From assembly GCA_948099385.1 (NCBI GenBank), contig CANUEZ040000198.1, positions 4,726,501 through 4,790,500 on the forward strand: a stretch of 64,000 bases of DNA, written 5' to 3'. Both the position numbers and the translations under genes were made by a program. Shown piece by piece: positions 20,941 through 33,164 of the stretch (the stretch's first letter is position 1; each line of letters begins with the position of its first letter). The DNA comes from Fasciola hepatica. Its lineage: Eukaryota > Platyhelminthes > Trematoda > Plagiorchiida > Fasciolidae. The notes below the pieces were generated by a model. It ran no database searches and was not told the origin of the DNA. It saw only the letters and a list, made by a program, of their open reading frames with translations.

Positions 20941-21840
20941 CTTGATTGGTCACCAAAGTAACACTTCTGATCTTGTGTTTTTAGTGTCGGGACGAAATCA
21001 CGAAGCTCCTACTGGGACCACAGACTAGAAAATGGAATTTGGCCAACGGACCGAAATTTCGTTGTTGTATAACAGAGCCTTCAAGTTGTTGAGCGGATTT
21101 GCAGCACAAGCTCTCGTGTATGCGATATTTTTAATTGGCGAACACAATGAACGGCCCCAGCAGTCAAGAAGATTGCACTTCGGTTCTCTTTCTTCACATC
21201 CCTGTGTATGGTGCATAACAATAAAGAGTGGAGATCGTTTGAAATAGTTCAGGTGTGATACCGAGCAAGACCTTAGTGGATAACTGTCTGCTGTGAGCAG
21301 GTTGCATCGTAGACCGAGTATAGAAATGTTTTGCAACGCATGACTGTCCAGGTTCGGAATTTCTACCAAGCTGAATATTTCCTCTCCCTCACTGTGCCAT
21401 CCACTCTCGTTTGTTTCGTACTCGTATTGATCCGTACTCAACTGACTATATTGATGCACATGCGCATACGGTCCTTTGATGTACGTGTTTGATCGTTCAC
21501 ATTTCTAATAAGCGCGTTTGCAGTCGCACCACTTCCGCCTCTTCACCACAGTTAAGCAAATTACCCACACGATGGCACACGCACAAAGGCAGATACACAG
21601 TTACCGGCAACGTGTGCACCAATAATATTTCTCTTTTCTGTGACCCTGCTAACGGGACCAAGCGGAATGGGAGGTCTTGTAATTCATTGACTGACCGTGG
21701 TCTTGTAAAATGTCCTTCATAATGAGAATTGAATACACTCAGTTTGTGTGTAGTGAAGTAGTAAATAACACTGGCGACAGTGTTCCTTTCGTTGAGGCGG
21801 AGCAGTAAAGTTAGCAGGCTGTTACCAGTCATACTGGAGT
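20941..21840. other. No recognisable gene
   Basis: Contains a 144-residue minus frame (21025-21459) and a 118-residue minus frame (21497-21853) without motifs. By position this could be the gag part of the reversed Gypsy element, but I see no gag signature. Confidence 0.35.
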
Positions 21841-21944
21841 TCGAATATTGCATTTATATGGTCCTGTTGTTGCACTGATTGAGTCATTGTACTCACGGAG
21901 TTCCCTCGATTTTTTTTTGAAGATCAAACACGAGCAAATCCCAC

Positions 21945-22133
21945 GGGAGACATTGATCCTTGCATACTACTACTTAATCGAAAGTCTAACTAATAGATTT
22001 GTTCTTGTAGGGCAAGTTAGGCTTTCTAGGCGAGGTTCAAGAGACCCTGCCAATCAATGGTTAGATGCTTTGAGAGATATGGCTAGATGCCGCGATTAGT
22101 TCGGCTATTGCATCCGCAAACTTTCTCCATCGA
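21945..22133 (+). pseudogene. RTE-like LINE 3' end of ORF
   Basis: The frame 21848-22099 ends SRRGSRDPANQWLDALRDMARCRD and continues past a stop with CIRKLSPS. This is the typical C-terminal tail of RTE-like LINE proteins in flatworms (G..RDP..W...L.DMA..R..WR.CI..LSS). Upstream residues LIESLTNRF and VGQVRL fit the segment just before. Only the tail is present, as expected from 5' truncation of a LINE copy. Confidence 0.65.
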
Positions 22134-22183
22134 CCTAATTCCAATAACGTGGTTTTCGTATCATACTCACTTCTCCTCCATTA

Positions 22184-22605
22184 TTCCCTTGTGAGATTGC
22201 CGTTATGAGATAGCAATCAAAGCAACCACACACAATGCATGGTAATGGTTATCTGAACAGAACAAACCTGTATCTCATTGTATTGCATCGAGGATTCCAT
22301 TAGGCTAGCAAACTCAACTATCAGTCGAATAGGAGCACAATTGATTTTTGCCACAGTGAGATGAATAGCGGGAAAATACTACTGAGAAGAAAGCCAGGTT
22401 CCGTGAGTTCACTCGATGCATTTCATTTTGTCGGATGGAAAAAGTGCTAAATTATACATTGTAGATGCGCATTGGATAGTTCCATGGGATGCGATAAGTT
22501 CAAACACGAAAGCTGTAAATGAAAAAGAATAGGTGACGGGTGATGATCAAGCGATCATCATAAAAAGGCTCCAAACCCAGAGGCTGAAAATTGAACAAAA
22601 ACCTG
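22184..22605 (+). repeat. Direct repeat, right copy (left copy 19706-20115)
   Basis: Nearly identical to 19706-20115. It lies about 50 bases after the LINE tail. Further matching pieces at 22745-22860 and 23570-23625 are separated by insertions relative to the left copy. Confidence 0.8.
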
Positions 22606-25439
22606 TTTTGTAAAATGTTGGGAGCATGATGTTTGGAAAAAGGTACACTGAAGCCGGCTTTCTCTGGGTACTCTAAACCTGCAGTCATCTAGGGCAACGG
22701 CAATCAGTGATCAGTAGTGGTGATAATGGAACAAACGGTAAAAAACGAACTAAAATTTGGACACTGACTATCGGGCCATAAGCTTCTCAAACAATTTTGC
22801 TCAGTGTTCAATTTCATGCGGTGCCAAATTAGTTTCGTCCAAAATATTACTATATCCATCAGTTGTTCATATTTCGCGATGCGCGCAATCGTGTGTGCGG
22901 AATATTTGTACTGATTATGTAAAGTTTATTCCGTAGAAACTAGTACACATTTTTGTGTTCGATGTTTTTGATTTACCTCGTTCATGGTGCTCTCTGATTG
23001 TTCAGAGAGTGACTTTTGATTGGCACACTGTAAATCGAGAAATGCGACTGGTGCCAGCGACTTTATAAACCACCGAATATTTACCAATATCGAGAATACT
23101 TCGTTGCCCACTGTTACAATATTCTGACTGCTTTTCACGAAGAACTGACTTTTGATATCATAGAGGTTTGCTCTTCAAATTTAGCTACTGAAAATGGCTG
23201 CAGCAGCCAGGTTTTGACAAATTCTATTATCCGACAAGAAAAATCGCGTTTTATAGTCTGTTCGATAACAAGGGTGGTCTGATAAAACAGAGAACGGTCC
23301 TACGTCCTTGTATACTTCTGGTTATGGAATTTTGGATACAGTTCATGCTTGTGCTTGATTGTGGTGGAAAAGGTATATATATCATGGCCACAAAGGCCCA
23401 CTCAACATTCAGGGATAACCGGCAAACAGAGCCTGGGAATTCAAAGGAGCGCCACACAAGTTCCAAATAGGTCAGGTCCCGAACCGAGCAGGGCGATAGT
23501 GTAAATGCTGTCCACAAGCGGCTTTCTCGTTATTTAGTTGACTGATGATTGTGAAATTTCATCAGTATTCGGCGTATCACAGCCGATATTGTACTGCCCT
23601 CCGAGAACTGGAGTTTGTGGGTCCATCGTGTAGTATGATGGTCGGCTGAGGAACCTATCGACCTGCTCTACTCATCACTCTATTTTTTTTGTGCTCAGGT
23701 ATAAGATGACCGGCTGCGCTGCACAGGAATGACTCTCCCTTGTAGCGCCTATCCGATGCGTTGCGAATGAGGCGGAATTGCTTGTTGGAGTCACTAATCC
23801 CTAATACAGTCTCCACGGTTTCAGAATGTTTGATCCATTACCGCTTTCAATCAAGCTTAACAGAGAGCAAATCTCCCAGTTGCAGTCTGTAGTTCTCGCC
23901 ATTTCCTTAAATGTGGGCTTCATTTGTTTTGGCTGAGAGCTGAAATGGCTTCCCAGAGATCCAGTCTGGTAACCGTCGTGACCTAGGACGTCTGGCGTTG
24001 ACTCATCTGAAGGACTTGTGAGAGCAATCCACTTCCAAGCGATGTCCAGAATATCACATTTCTCGATCTCATTGGATTTCTCTTAGATATTGGCGTCCAA
24101 TTCATCGTCGCAGTCACTGTCAAGACTCTGTGGAAGCCTCCGAGACGTGCAGAAGGAAGTCTTAGGGAAATCGGCTCCCAAGCGATCACTGTACTGTTGG
24201 ATTTACTGCTAGTATTGAATGTGACATCGTGGCTCTCAGATTGGTCTGCCTTGTCGCTACTATGAAGCTAGCAATCTGTCACTTGTCCTGGAATATTTTT
24301 GCCCTGAGTGCCACAGTTAAGTATGCGGACTTCTGAGAAACAAGCCATGTAGATGCTTTAATTTTAGTTCATCGGCGTCCTCATTGTGAGGCTGCCAACG
24401 TATGGTAGAATCCTTACATTCCAACAAGCTGCACAAGCCTGTTTCCGACAGTTCAGTATTCCAATTTGTTGTCTTAACACCTCGACCATTGGAGAAGGAG
24501 AAGCGTCACTTGCCGGACAAGCCTTGGCATGATCAGATTGCATGTTTTCAAAATTATTCATAGAGGTTCTCGGGAAACGTGTGCGTGGCGGTGTTTCCAG
24601 CACTGTTCAGGGATGTTGTATTACTCGATTGCCCAGTCAGCAGTAGAAATTAAATTAACGGTGACTAATCCAGCCTTTATTCAGATGATCTCATTTCAGT
24701 CTTTAGACATCCAAATGCAACCCAGAGTGCAGCAGAATTGTTCCACATGAGCCGGTGGCCTGTTGTTCGGCTAATTTGCCCATTCCGGAATACCAGGTTG
24801 GGTGGGTTGGGTCGATTTACTGTGTAGCCCATGGGTCGGTAGATCTTGTCCACCCATTAGGGAGTATCTCTCCTATTATGCGGAACAACGTCTTTTTTTC
24901 CTAGGATTTTAGGCCTTAGTTACCCCAAATCTTATTTAACGCCCTGTTTAGCGGTTCGCCGAGGTGTGGCCGCTCATGCTTGCTTCAGATTTTTGGGGAC
25001 ACAGGTGAGAGGTGGGAAACCGATGGAGACCAATGAAATGGAGGATGCCCTATGGGACACGACAGTCTACCACCACACAGACGATACCTCCCACGCTTTA
25101 ACTAGTATTCCATGGAAGCAATTTATTCCCAAAATCTATCGGGCTAGAATCAAATACCACGAAATCTGAAGGTGAATAAGCTCACTCATGGCCATCAGCT
25201 CAAAGGCTATCCATCAATGACCAGCCGGTAGAGTGCGTTCCATCAATATCGTCTAAAGGCTCTACGTTGCCTCCGATCGATCAGCTTTGATACATGATAT
25301 ATTCATGAAGCCGCCTCGTCGTCTAGTAGGAGACACTTGCGTGTAAGTAAGGTAAAGAAAGGAATAAGTGTATTGATGGTTTACCGTGGCGTATTGATAG
25401 AAATGAGCTTCCCTTTAATCACCCAGTTTTAGACCATCG
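22606..25439. other. No recognisable gene; repeat scraps
   Basis: At 23385-23430 (GGCCACAAAGGCCCACT...GGATAACCGG) there is a scrap of the 54150/60795 repeat family. The rest, including the 88-residue (23251-23517) and 79-residue (24364-24603) minus frames, is not recognised. Confidence 0.4.
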
Positions 25440-26430
25440 TTTGTCGTTTATCAAGATATGCCTGGACTGGAATTTGAAACTACTCTCAAAGTACAATCAT
25501 GTTATTCGCTGTCATGATTGAAAAGGATGAATGACATATATAGTTCCACAAGAAGATGCCCAAGAAAACGTGTGTTCCTGCCGCCCCATAACGTCTTAAG
25601 TTCGAATTAGCCAGGGAAGGTCCGAGTGGTATTCGACTGTGCGGCTGTTCGTGAGAGCATTTCACTCAACGAAGTCCTAACACAAGTACCTGATCCAACT
25701 GATCATTTGTTAGGAGTAGCCGTCAGGTTCGTTGATATGTCATAGCTCTTTTAACTCGAATTGAATAGATATTCCAGCAAATTAGGTTTCCAAAGTGTTA
25801 CAGGATATCTATAGGCTTCCTTCACTGGTCAGATTACGATGTGAGAAGTAGTGCGATTGTTTACGAAAAGAAGGCTCATCCGTTTGGCACTAGTTATTCA
25901 TCGTGTTGTGCCAAGCTGTCCTTAAGAAGAGCTGCCGCGGACTGTTAACGTTTGTCTGGACGGTTGTTTGTTGTCACTGTAGAATGAGGATTCATTGCGA
26001 TAATTCAAACAGATAGGCAACACTCAACTGAATGAGTGTCGTAAAGACGTTCACTACGAGCAGAATCGATGAACGGAAAAAATCGAGTACGTACTTCAAA
26101 TTTAATCAGCAGATCATCGCGGAACATAAAGCATTAGGTTTCATGTGGGATATTTAGTATGACTGTTGTCTGCTTTCAATTAATTTATCCGAGGTTCCAA
26201 AAACGACTAGGGATTAACTATGATTTTTTGCTTCATTATTTGATCCATAACTGTTTGTAGTTCACATTTTATTGCCTCATCAAAAGAAACTTCATTATGT
26301 TTTTCACAAAATCTAGAGTAGGTCACTGAAAGAACAAAGACTGGCAAAATATCTGTTCTTCGAGGAGAGCAATCAGTACAATTACAGTATGCAGCAAGGA
26401 AATCTCTGATATTTTTATCCAATTATTGGT
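25440..26430 (+). pseudogene. BEL/Pao pol remnant (RT), copy B
   Basis: Begins with the segment before RT in broken frames (25500-25560), then FLPPHNVLSSN and PGKVRVVFDCAA at 25566-25646, the canonical BEL/Pao RT entry motif. It continues SLNEVLTQVPDPTDHLLGV in line with copy A. The catalytic box at 25953-25964 reads CLDG (copy A: CVDG; expected YVDD). An in-frame stop after residues RFVDMS is shared with copy A. Relative to copy A, a deletion removes sequence just before the catalytic box. Non-functional. Confidence 0.85.
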
Positions 26431-26508
26431 TTTATAAGACTTAGGATTGCTCTATTTACGATGCTCTAAACAACCGCTGGCAAGCTGCGACCGTCGTCAT
26501 TTTTCGAA

Positions 26509-27310
26509 GTGCCAGAAGCCGCTGGAACTGTCGTCGAGTTGACTCAGACATACAATTTCGAACAAATTAGATTGTTGGAAATGAATCCCAATAGATGCGC
26601 TAAAACTCTCAACATGATTATGTTAGAACCAAGGCTGCTCGACAGTAAACGATATCGTTGTGCTAGTAGGTTGATGGTTCTACCATCTCGTCCAAAATTC
26701 ACTGAACCTTTGAAGCAACACCACCACCAGATTCCAGGATATACAGGCTCGGGTCATGTTTGAACTCGCATCAAGAAAGACTTCTGAATTTTGAAAGCCA
26801 TGCCAACCGTGAGACGCTTCCTCAGTGAGTGCCTAATATGCCCAACCGATAGCTCAAGTAATAACACTTTTGACTGATTGCCAATGGGAAGGTGTCCATT
26901 ATTTCGGACCGTTTGGTATCAAGTTAGATTGAAGTGAGCACAACAGATATGGGTGTCGAGCAATACACCTGGAAATCGCATATAATATAATTGCGAGTAT
27001 ATTTCTCATGGCAATGATACGGTTTATAGTCAGACGTAGTATACCTAAGGTGATGTAAAGTGATGGTGGGTCTGACGTTGAGGCCGCAGAATGTGCATTG
27101 AAAAGTGCATCGTTTGCTGTGATAATCGTGAAATTATTCAATAGGGTACGTTACGCTATGAAATTGATTGACACATTAGGCCATCAGGTGCAAGCTATGT
27201 GAATGTTAGACTGATATTGTCGGCATTCAGTTCACATCAACCCCTAAAAGGCGAGGAATCATCGACATACATGTTGGAGTTTGGACGTATCATCAAACAT
27301 AGATGTTAAG
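26509..27310 (+). pseudogene. BEL/Pao integrase remnant, copy B
   Basis: From 26509 a plus frame of 84 residues leads into VRRFLSECLICPTDS at about 26800-26850, resembling the zinc-binding N-terminus of BEL integrase (ECLxC). It continues with LPMGRCPLFRTV, where LP.ER....PF is expected. The core follows in broken frames at about 26990-27080 (MAMIRFI-like and YSDGGS-like, as in copy A). At 27255-27300 the residues IIDIHVGVWTYHQ stand for the GGVWER block. An extra stretch of about 115 bases (27130-27245) interrupts the core relative to copy A. Confidence 0.7.
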
Positions 27311-28880
27311 TCTCAGTGTGTCGAGACCCAGGGCACCCACACGCACTTTGACTAAATGATTTATAATTGCTTCCCTCAACAAATCACTTTGTGCAGTAAA
27401 ACATAAGCTAGTAAAAACTTGCACCAAAATTGACGTCAAGCTGAAAATTTAGATGCGATTTTTAGCATAAGTTGGAGTCGTGAATATCTCTCTACATAAA
27501 GGGCCGAAAGATGAATCGGACTTGTAAGGGGAGACGTGATTCCTATTACTGACGGAATTGCAGCATGCAGCACATGGCACAAAATATTCTATAATTAAAT
27601 GTTTTTGGCTAACGATGAGTATTTTCGCCAGATCCAGTGTGGGAACCGCATCATATATTGACGGTGGGGATATAGAATAATTCTGTTTCTTGAGAAGTAC
27701 ATGGGAACTGGAGAAAAATATAAGTAACGTGATGCAAGCATTTCGTTTGCTCTCGTCCACCGCCTACCTCAAACATTTCAGTTTATATACCACACAGCGA
27801 GAGAAATCATATAATTACTCGAGTTTGATTGAAAGCCACAACAGGGAGTTCGAAAGGTGGTCCTTTCGGTTGGTGCCATAACAAACAAACATTCGTGTCA
27901 ACCATTTGTTGTGCACAAATCACTCACGAATGCATTCTGATGGACTTCGCTTCGGTGAATGCTCACAGCTCCAAATTGGGATTGCGCAACACAATTTAAG
28001 CGGATTACGTAGAGTCAGCTTTGTGACCTGATGCAAATAAAGTTGGAACAATAAAAGAATCCGTAGATGTGACTTTTTAGTTGCATGTGCTCGTTAGTCT
28101 TTTCGACCATGCACGGACCGCCAGTCCGTCACTGTGATGCCTCGCATAAAGCCGACATGACAACCAGAGTATTGTTTCCCACGACCCATGAGATGGAGAA
28201 CACGATTCATAGGGAGGAAGTGATCAGGATGTATTACCAGAGCGTGAGTGTAGCATGCACGTGCAACTGTCAAATTACTACCGTGCCTAATAGCGAGAAT
28301 TCGTATGAACAATCGAATGTTAAGCAAATAAACGAGGCTGATCTCTGTTACAATATTTCCGCTTGCTTGCCTCGGTTTTCGATGTTGCTCGATAAACCTA
28401 TCGGGATATCAATTGGCCAGCAACGTTCTTTCTATAAACTCCTATTCATTTTGCACTTAATCTTTGATGCAGATTTCCCAAGCTCCGTCGAAAGGGATTC
28501 GAACCAAACCATGATTGTAGGTCTTTGGTGCGAAAGTGGAGAATTGTAGAAAGCGACCTTCCTAAAATACTTTGAAACATATAGTGCGTGGCAACATTTT
28601 ACCGAACATCTGAATATTACAACATCTGAAGTGGGTAGGCTATTGACTAGTTCTTCTTCGTGAGTAACAGAGGGATTTGGTAGAATAGAACAAACGGTAT
28701 CCCCCCCCCCAACCAGATAAGGAATCAGGCCGTGTAAACATGAAGAAGATATGCACACATAAAAAGTGAAAGACATACCTTCAGAAATAAAATCTTACAA
28801 ACGGGACACTACTTTGGATAACAACATCCTGACAGAGAAACAAATGATATCAAAACATGGAATCTTATCCGGAAACATAA
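27311..28880 (+). other. Unidentified part of the duplicated block, copy B
   Basis: Counterpart of 1301-2800. A 154-residue plus frame (28085-28549) is the longest; it matches broken frames in copy A and shows no domain. No LTR could be recognised. Confidence 0.45.
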
Positions 28881-28889
28881 TAACCAACT

Positions 28890-29045
28890 CAAACCATTTG
28901 AGCAACGGGCGCCTAATTCGACAGGATCACCACAAGTTCAAAAGTCATGAGTTTCCTTGAGGCCTATATTATGCTTGCAAAATCGGCATATCACAAAACT
29001 GGCTCGCTATCAAGCACGAATTTCATTTGACCGTCGCACGTTTAC
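28890..29045 (+). pseudogene. Penelope-like RT scrap, copy B
   Basis: Counterpart of 2815-2992: the same TCACCA, AAGT, TTGAGGCCTATATTAT and AAAACTGGCTCG landmarks, encoding remnants of the HKxGxxLRPI and LARY motifs in shifted frames. It is more broken than copy A. Confidence 0.55.
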
Positions 29046-29384
29046 GCTACAATCACGATCTCGCAATGCACGCTAATTATTTCCTCCCTAATAACCGTGC
29101 TCTCCATCTCATGAATGGCGGAAAGAGATAATCGGGTCGTCGCGTCATTTTCATGCGATGCATCAAAGTGACGGACGCTAGGTCCGTGCATGGTCGAAAT
29201 GACTGATGAACACGTGCAATTAAGCAGAAAGCTTTGTAAGTTTCATCCGACGGTAGACATCAAATACAACCAACAAGAAGCAAGTTTCTATGGTTTTAGT
29301 ATTCGGAGGTGACAACCTCATCATTGAAACATATGTATACATAAGGTCAACCAGATGACACTCATAGACTGTGGTGCAAATACT

Positions 29385-30200
29385 TCAGCAATTGCCGAAT
29401 TCGTGCCCATACAGTATTGGTGTTATCAGCGTTACGACAGATATTGTGTTGATAACTATCAGTTGTTTAGTGTTAGTCATTTCGTCACATTATTCTTGTG
29501 GGTAACCAGGATCTGAAATGTTGATTCTGAGCACATATTGTGGTGTTGTTTCGTGCGGATTGGGACTCAATCGGCGGTGGCCGAAATCTGGCCTTTGACA
29601 TTTCTTGTTGCTCTCACTTTGACAGTTTATTTGGGAAGAGGGACTCCACTAGTATTCATTCAATGATCCGATTCACTGGAAGAGATGGTAAATGTCGTTT
29701 GTCCGCTTTTCACTAGACGTTTATTTTACCAACTCGGGTGATACGTTTGTGTGCGTTGATACGGTCTTTCTGTTGTTCGGCCTGCGTCACCTGCCCCATA
29801 CTGAGAGCTGGAATGCACGGATATTCTGCCTTTTACTCGTAAAATGAGAAATAATCAAGAGATGAACAAAATTGGGATTCCAGCAACGTAATACATCTTT
29901 CAGTTTTCGGATATGTGTAACGGGCGATTGATGTCACTCGTTTACCATATCTGCTTCACTGCTACTTCTCAATTCAATTCATGTGTAGACAGATTGCTTT
30001 TCAGCTGCTTGATGACAAGGTGTGCTATCGTCATTCTTCGTGATATTATTGACTGTATATACTAGATGAGAAATGATGTCACCCTTGTTATTTATTCTTT
30101 ATCGAACATACCTTAATTAATTTATAGGTCAGTCACTGCAATAGCTGCCTTCATGATTGTGTGACCGTCCTAATGAGCCATCGGATTGATGATGTGTAAC
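29385..30200 (-). repeat. Inverted-repeat arm (partner 4220-5097)
   Basis: Reverse complement of 4220-5097 along its length. Here the arm abuts the duplicated BEL/Penelope block directly, whereas on the left about 920 unrelated bases intervene and the arm is in the opposite orientation. Confidence 0.75.
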
Positions 30201-30531
30201 AACTAAGAAGTAAAATGAATTGCTATTTATTTATTTCATTTTGCCTACTTAATAACTCAGTATGATTTGACATGCAGTATTTGGCCAACTGATTGGGTAT
30301 CAAAGTAGTTTTACTACGCTGTCCAACAATAAATCCAAGATGACCGTCAAATTTTTATTTTACAACAGTTTCGCTTGATATGGTGCCAATTCGGCACTTG
30401 CTTCACATGTGTGTTGCTGATGCACATAATGGTCCAAAAACGTGCAATATTGCTAATCGCTATATGTAAGCATTGGCGGATCGAATACCAAAACGTGTGG
30501 GAATGATCATTGGAAAACGGTGGAAACGTGA
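30201..30531. other. No recognisable feature
   Basis: AT-rich sequence without frames over 60 residues and without motifs. Confidence 0.4.
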
Positions 30532-31207
30532 ACCGCAGTTTTATGATGCACTTATTTAGTTAATCCACTTTTACGGCTTCATTAAAACTAGTCTGTTACT
30601 GTTGATTGGACAATCATTTCAAATAGCATTGTGTTTTCCATCATTCACCAACCTCATTTTACGTGTGGCGTCGTTCAAGGTGTCCTTTTAGTTGATATAC
30701 GACCTCACGACCCAAGGTTGGAATCATGCCATCTTCGGAAACAATGACCTCCTCGGTAGCTCACTATTGGTCTTGTGTCATTTTGGGAATCAGTTGTTGT
30801 ACTATTGGTGTATGAAAAGACAAAATGTACAATGCGCTCGACGGATAAGCGATGCTTAAGGTGATAGTTTGGAAGGGAAAGGATTTTGCATGTAAAATGT
30901 GCCTGTTCGAGTTCAGTATTGTTCCTGCCACATGTTTACTCTTCTGATCGAGGCTGACAGCTGGTTGCATGTCTGCTTCATTTCTCACTGGGACTGGTGT
31001 GTGATGAATTTCCACCACAGCACACGTGACTGTTGGACTTAATCGATCCACAACATTCTCATTTCATATTTCCACAAAACTCATCTGGCAGAAAAACCAA
31101 ATTAGGATTTCCCTTAAAAATTACAATAATTTCCACATCGTAGAGATTCGTTTCTCGATAAAACAACCTCATATGCGAATAATATGTAAAGAAACCAAAC
31201 AAGATCA
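30532..31207 (-). repeat. Flanking direct repeat, left (LTR candidate; partner 33356-34020)
   Basis: Starts ACCGCAGTTTTATG and ends AGATCAA, as does 33356-34020, with about 90 percent identity by eye. A 95-residue minus frame (30764-31051) is conserved in both. Between the two copies lie BEL/Pao C-terminal remnants on the minus strand, so the pair may be LTRs of a minus-strand element. On the minus strand the ends are near TGATCTTG and GTGCATCA, not a fully canonical pair. Confidence 0.75.
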
Positions 31208-32200
31208 ATGGTTCGAAAATTCTGATCACTTGTGTCACTCAAGCAGGAGAAGAATAAGATGGCAGTTTAGCTCTTCTTTACTTATCGTGCAGAGTGGTAC
31301 TAACTGCCTTATCTCAGGTTCAGGCCATGTGGTCGATAACTCAAGTCAATGATCGCCCTAATACACCCGATTTACGGTGAAGTTTCAATACTTGCGCGAC
31401 TTACAGAAAGGAATTGCTTGAGTTTTCCAATTCGAAAGATAATGCCACGCTCTGATTAGTATGACATTGTATCTGGATAATAGTACAAAATTGACTCGAA
31501 ACACCATTAAGATGAGACTATAACTGTGAAGCAAAGCAACTCGTGCACACAAATGACGTAAGAATATCGTTGAAGGTCGGTGTCTGAATTTCCCCGATGC
31601 ATTTAGGAGATTCAAATCTGGGTAGTTCAGTGGTGCGTGGAGTTGATAGATCATTAGGAAAATCGGAGCTGGATTGCGACCGATTGCATGCAGCCCAACA
31701 TGAAACGGTCAACTGGATATCGGAATGGGCAACAAGCCTTCGGATAAGTTGGGGCGGTATGCAAATGAACAAAGGTTGATCTCGCTACAAAATAATGTTT
31801 TCTACGGACTAAGCCCAGTGGCTCGACTGGAAGTCCCCTTTGCATTGGATCGGACGAAAAAGGACGTATACCGTGGTCTCCAGGACCTGCGAATCTAGCT
31901 CAAATGGAATATTTCCTGGGTGGGTATGTTGAAAGATAAGTTGAGGACCACAAATCCGAGAACCCGGATGATTTGGAACATCGGATCCAATTTGTATGCG
32001 ATGTGATTCCAAAATCAATGCAGGATGCAGTTTCACATAATATGATTCCACGACTGACGATTTGCCTGGCTCAAGTTGGGGAAGTTCTTTGACACTGTAT
32101 GTGGTGATTGCCCGGCCAACAACCACAAACGGTTTAAACAACTTCCCAAAAGATACCTCGACGTTAATTGCGACTAACTAAGAAAGCTTTTTCTAGTCAA
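31208..32200 (-). repeat. Composite repeat, copy B
   Basis: The reverse complement matches 16440-17425 and, less well, the direct sequence matches 50975-51910. The stretch 31212-31795 is almost identical to 16850-17425, including an 89-residue frame identical at the protein level. The conserved open frame lies at 31809-32141 on the minus strand. Confidence 0.88.
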
Positions 32201-32242
32201 AGGCAGAGTTCACATAATATCAAGAAAAATGCGTATTTCACT

Positions 32243-32599
32243 CTATCCGTTTAATTCGACTACTTCCCGTATGCTAACGGATCGAACATCTCGACAGCAA
32301 TTTTCATCACTGGTACGGACCGCCACTTGACGAACGTGTTCATGGGCACCACGATAACTCCTTTTGGCTGGATCCCCTATGACTGTTTCCACCTGGGAGA
32401 AAAATGTATTCATCGATGCGCAAATCCCGTTTAAGCGATAACCATTTGTGGCACAATGGCAACGTTCTTGAGTACCCTTGTCCTCATTCTTTCCAGCTGG
32501 CGCAGAACAACTACTGCACCTGAAATCGTCACTTCGTATTCCGTGTGGTACACGTATCGGTACTGTTTCGGTTCCACGTTGAATACAATAAATTGTCAC
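32243..32599 (-). pseudogene. BEL/Pao pol C-terminal fragment, copy 2
   Basis: The 118-residue minus frame carries SQVETVIGDPAKRSYRG, HVRQVAVRTSDE and VRSVSIREVVELN, matching the tail of copy 1 (16093-16392), with about seven residues missing after SYRG. It fits the C-terminal end of BEL integrase. In the minus direction it is followed, as in copy 1, by the conserved open frame at 32141-31809. Confidence 0.6.
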
Positions 32600-32629
32600 A
32601 TCATTCCCCTGAAATGTATCTTCTCTATT

Positions 32630-33160
32630 CGTTCAACAGAGAGGATTACGTTGGAATTTCGATGTGAGACCGGAATAAAATCACGTTCATAAGCCTCGCT
32701 CAATCGTCTCCCGAAAGATGATGTTTAGCTTTTCAAGTCATTTAGTGGTATAATACGCGGCGTAGTCAGTGATTATGCTCCCATATTGCATCTGTCGCTC
32801 AATCTGCTATACTTATACGACAACGAAACAATACGTTGAAAGTTATAATCGACAAACGGAAAATGAACTCAACCAGTGGTACCTGGTTTGTGGCTGGTGA
32901 ACGAGATGAACATCCAAGTGATCGATCACGATCTGCATTGCGCAGGCACAGAAAAGTGCTGTTCATTACAATGCAAACCATAGGAGAAGCGGGTACCATT
33001 TCGTGGTTATTTCACACGAGAAATAGTCAGATAAATTCCTACGGAATTCGTGCATAGAAAATGAAGTGAGTAGATTGCATTGAAGTATTGATACGCCAGT
33101 ATATATTTGGTCGAGAGCAATCAGGCGATGTGAATTTACATTTGTCTTGATGGATCGACA
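32630..33160 (-). repeat. Unidentified module, inverted copy 3
   Basis: Reverse complement matches the tandem copies at 10925-11540 and, over its upper part, 10180-10460. Here it sits between two pieces of BEL/Pao pol (33165-33355 and 32243-32599), as an insertion into that element would. Confidence 0.7.
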
Positions 33161-33164
33161 CTTC

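Larger units (their letters stand above)
25651..29390 (+). repeat. Duplicated block, copy B (partner 1-3297)
   Basis: Direct repeat of the left end of the window, with RT, integrase, an unidentified 1.5 kb and a Penelope scrap in the same order. Identity is about 99 percent over 25651-25942, then falls sharply. A C10 run sits at about 28701-28710. The block ends where the inverted-repeat arm 29385-30200 begins. Confidence 0.88.

Noticed and set aside
28701..28710. C10 run as a regulatory or G-quadruplex signal
   Set aside because: It is a single homopolymer inside a decayed repeat; one run cannot form a quadruplex.
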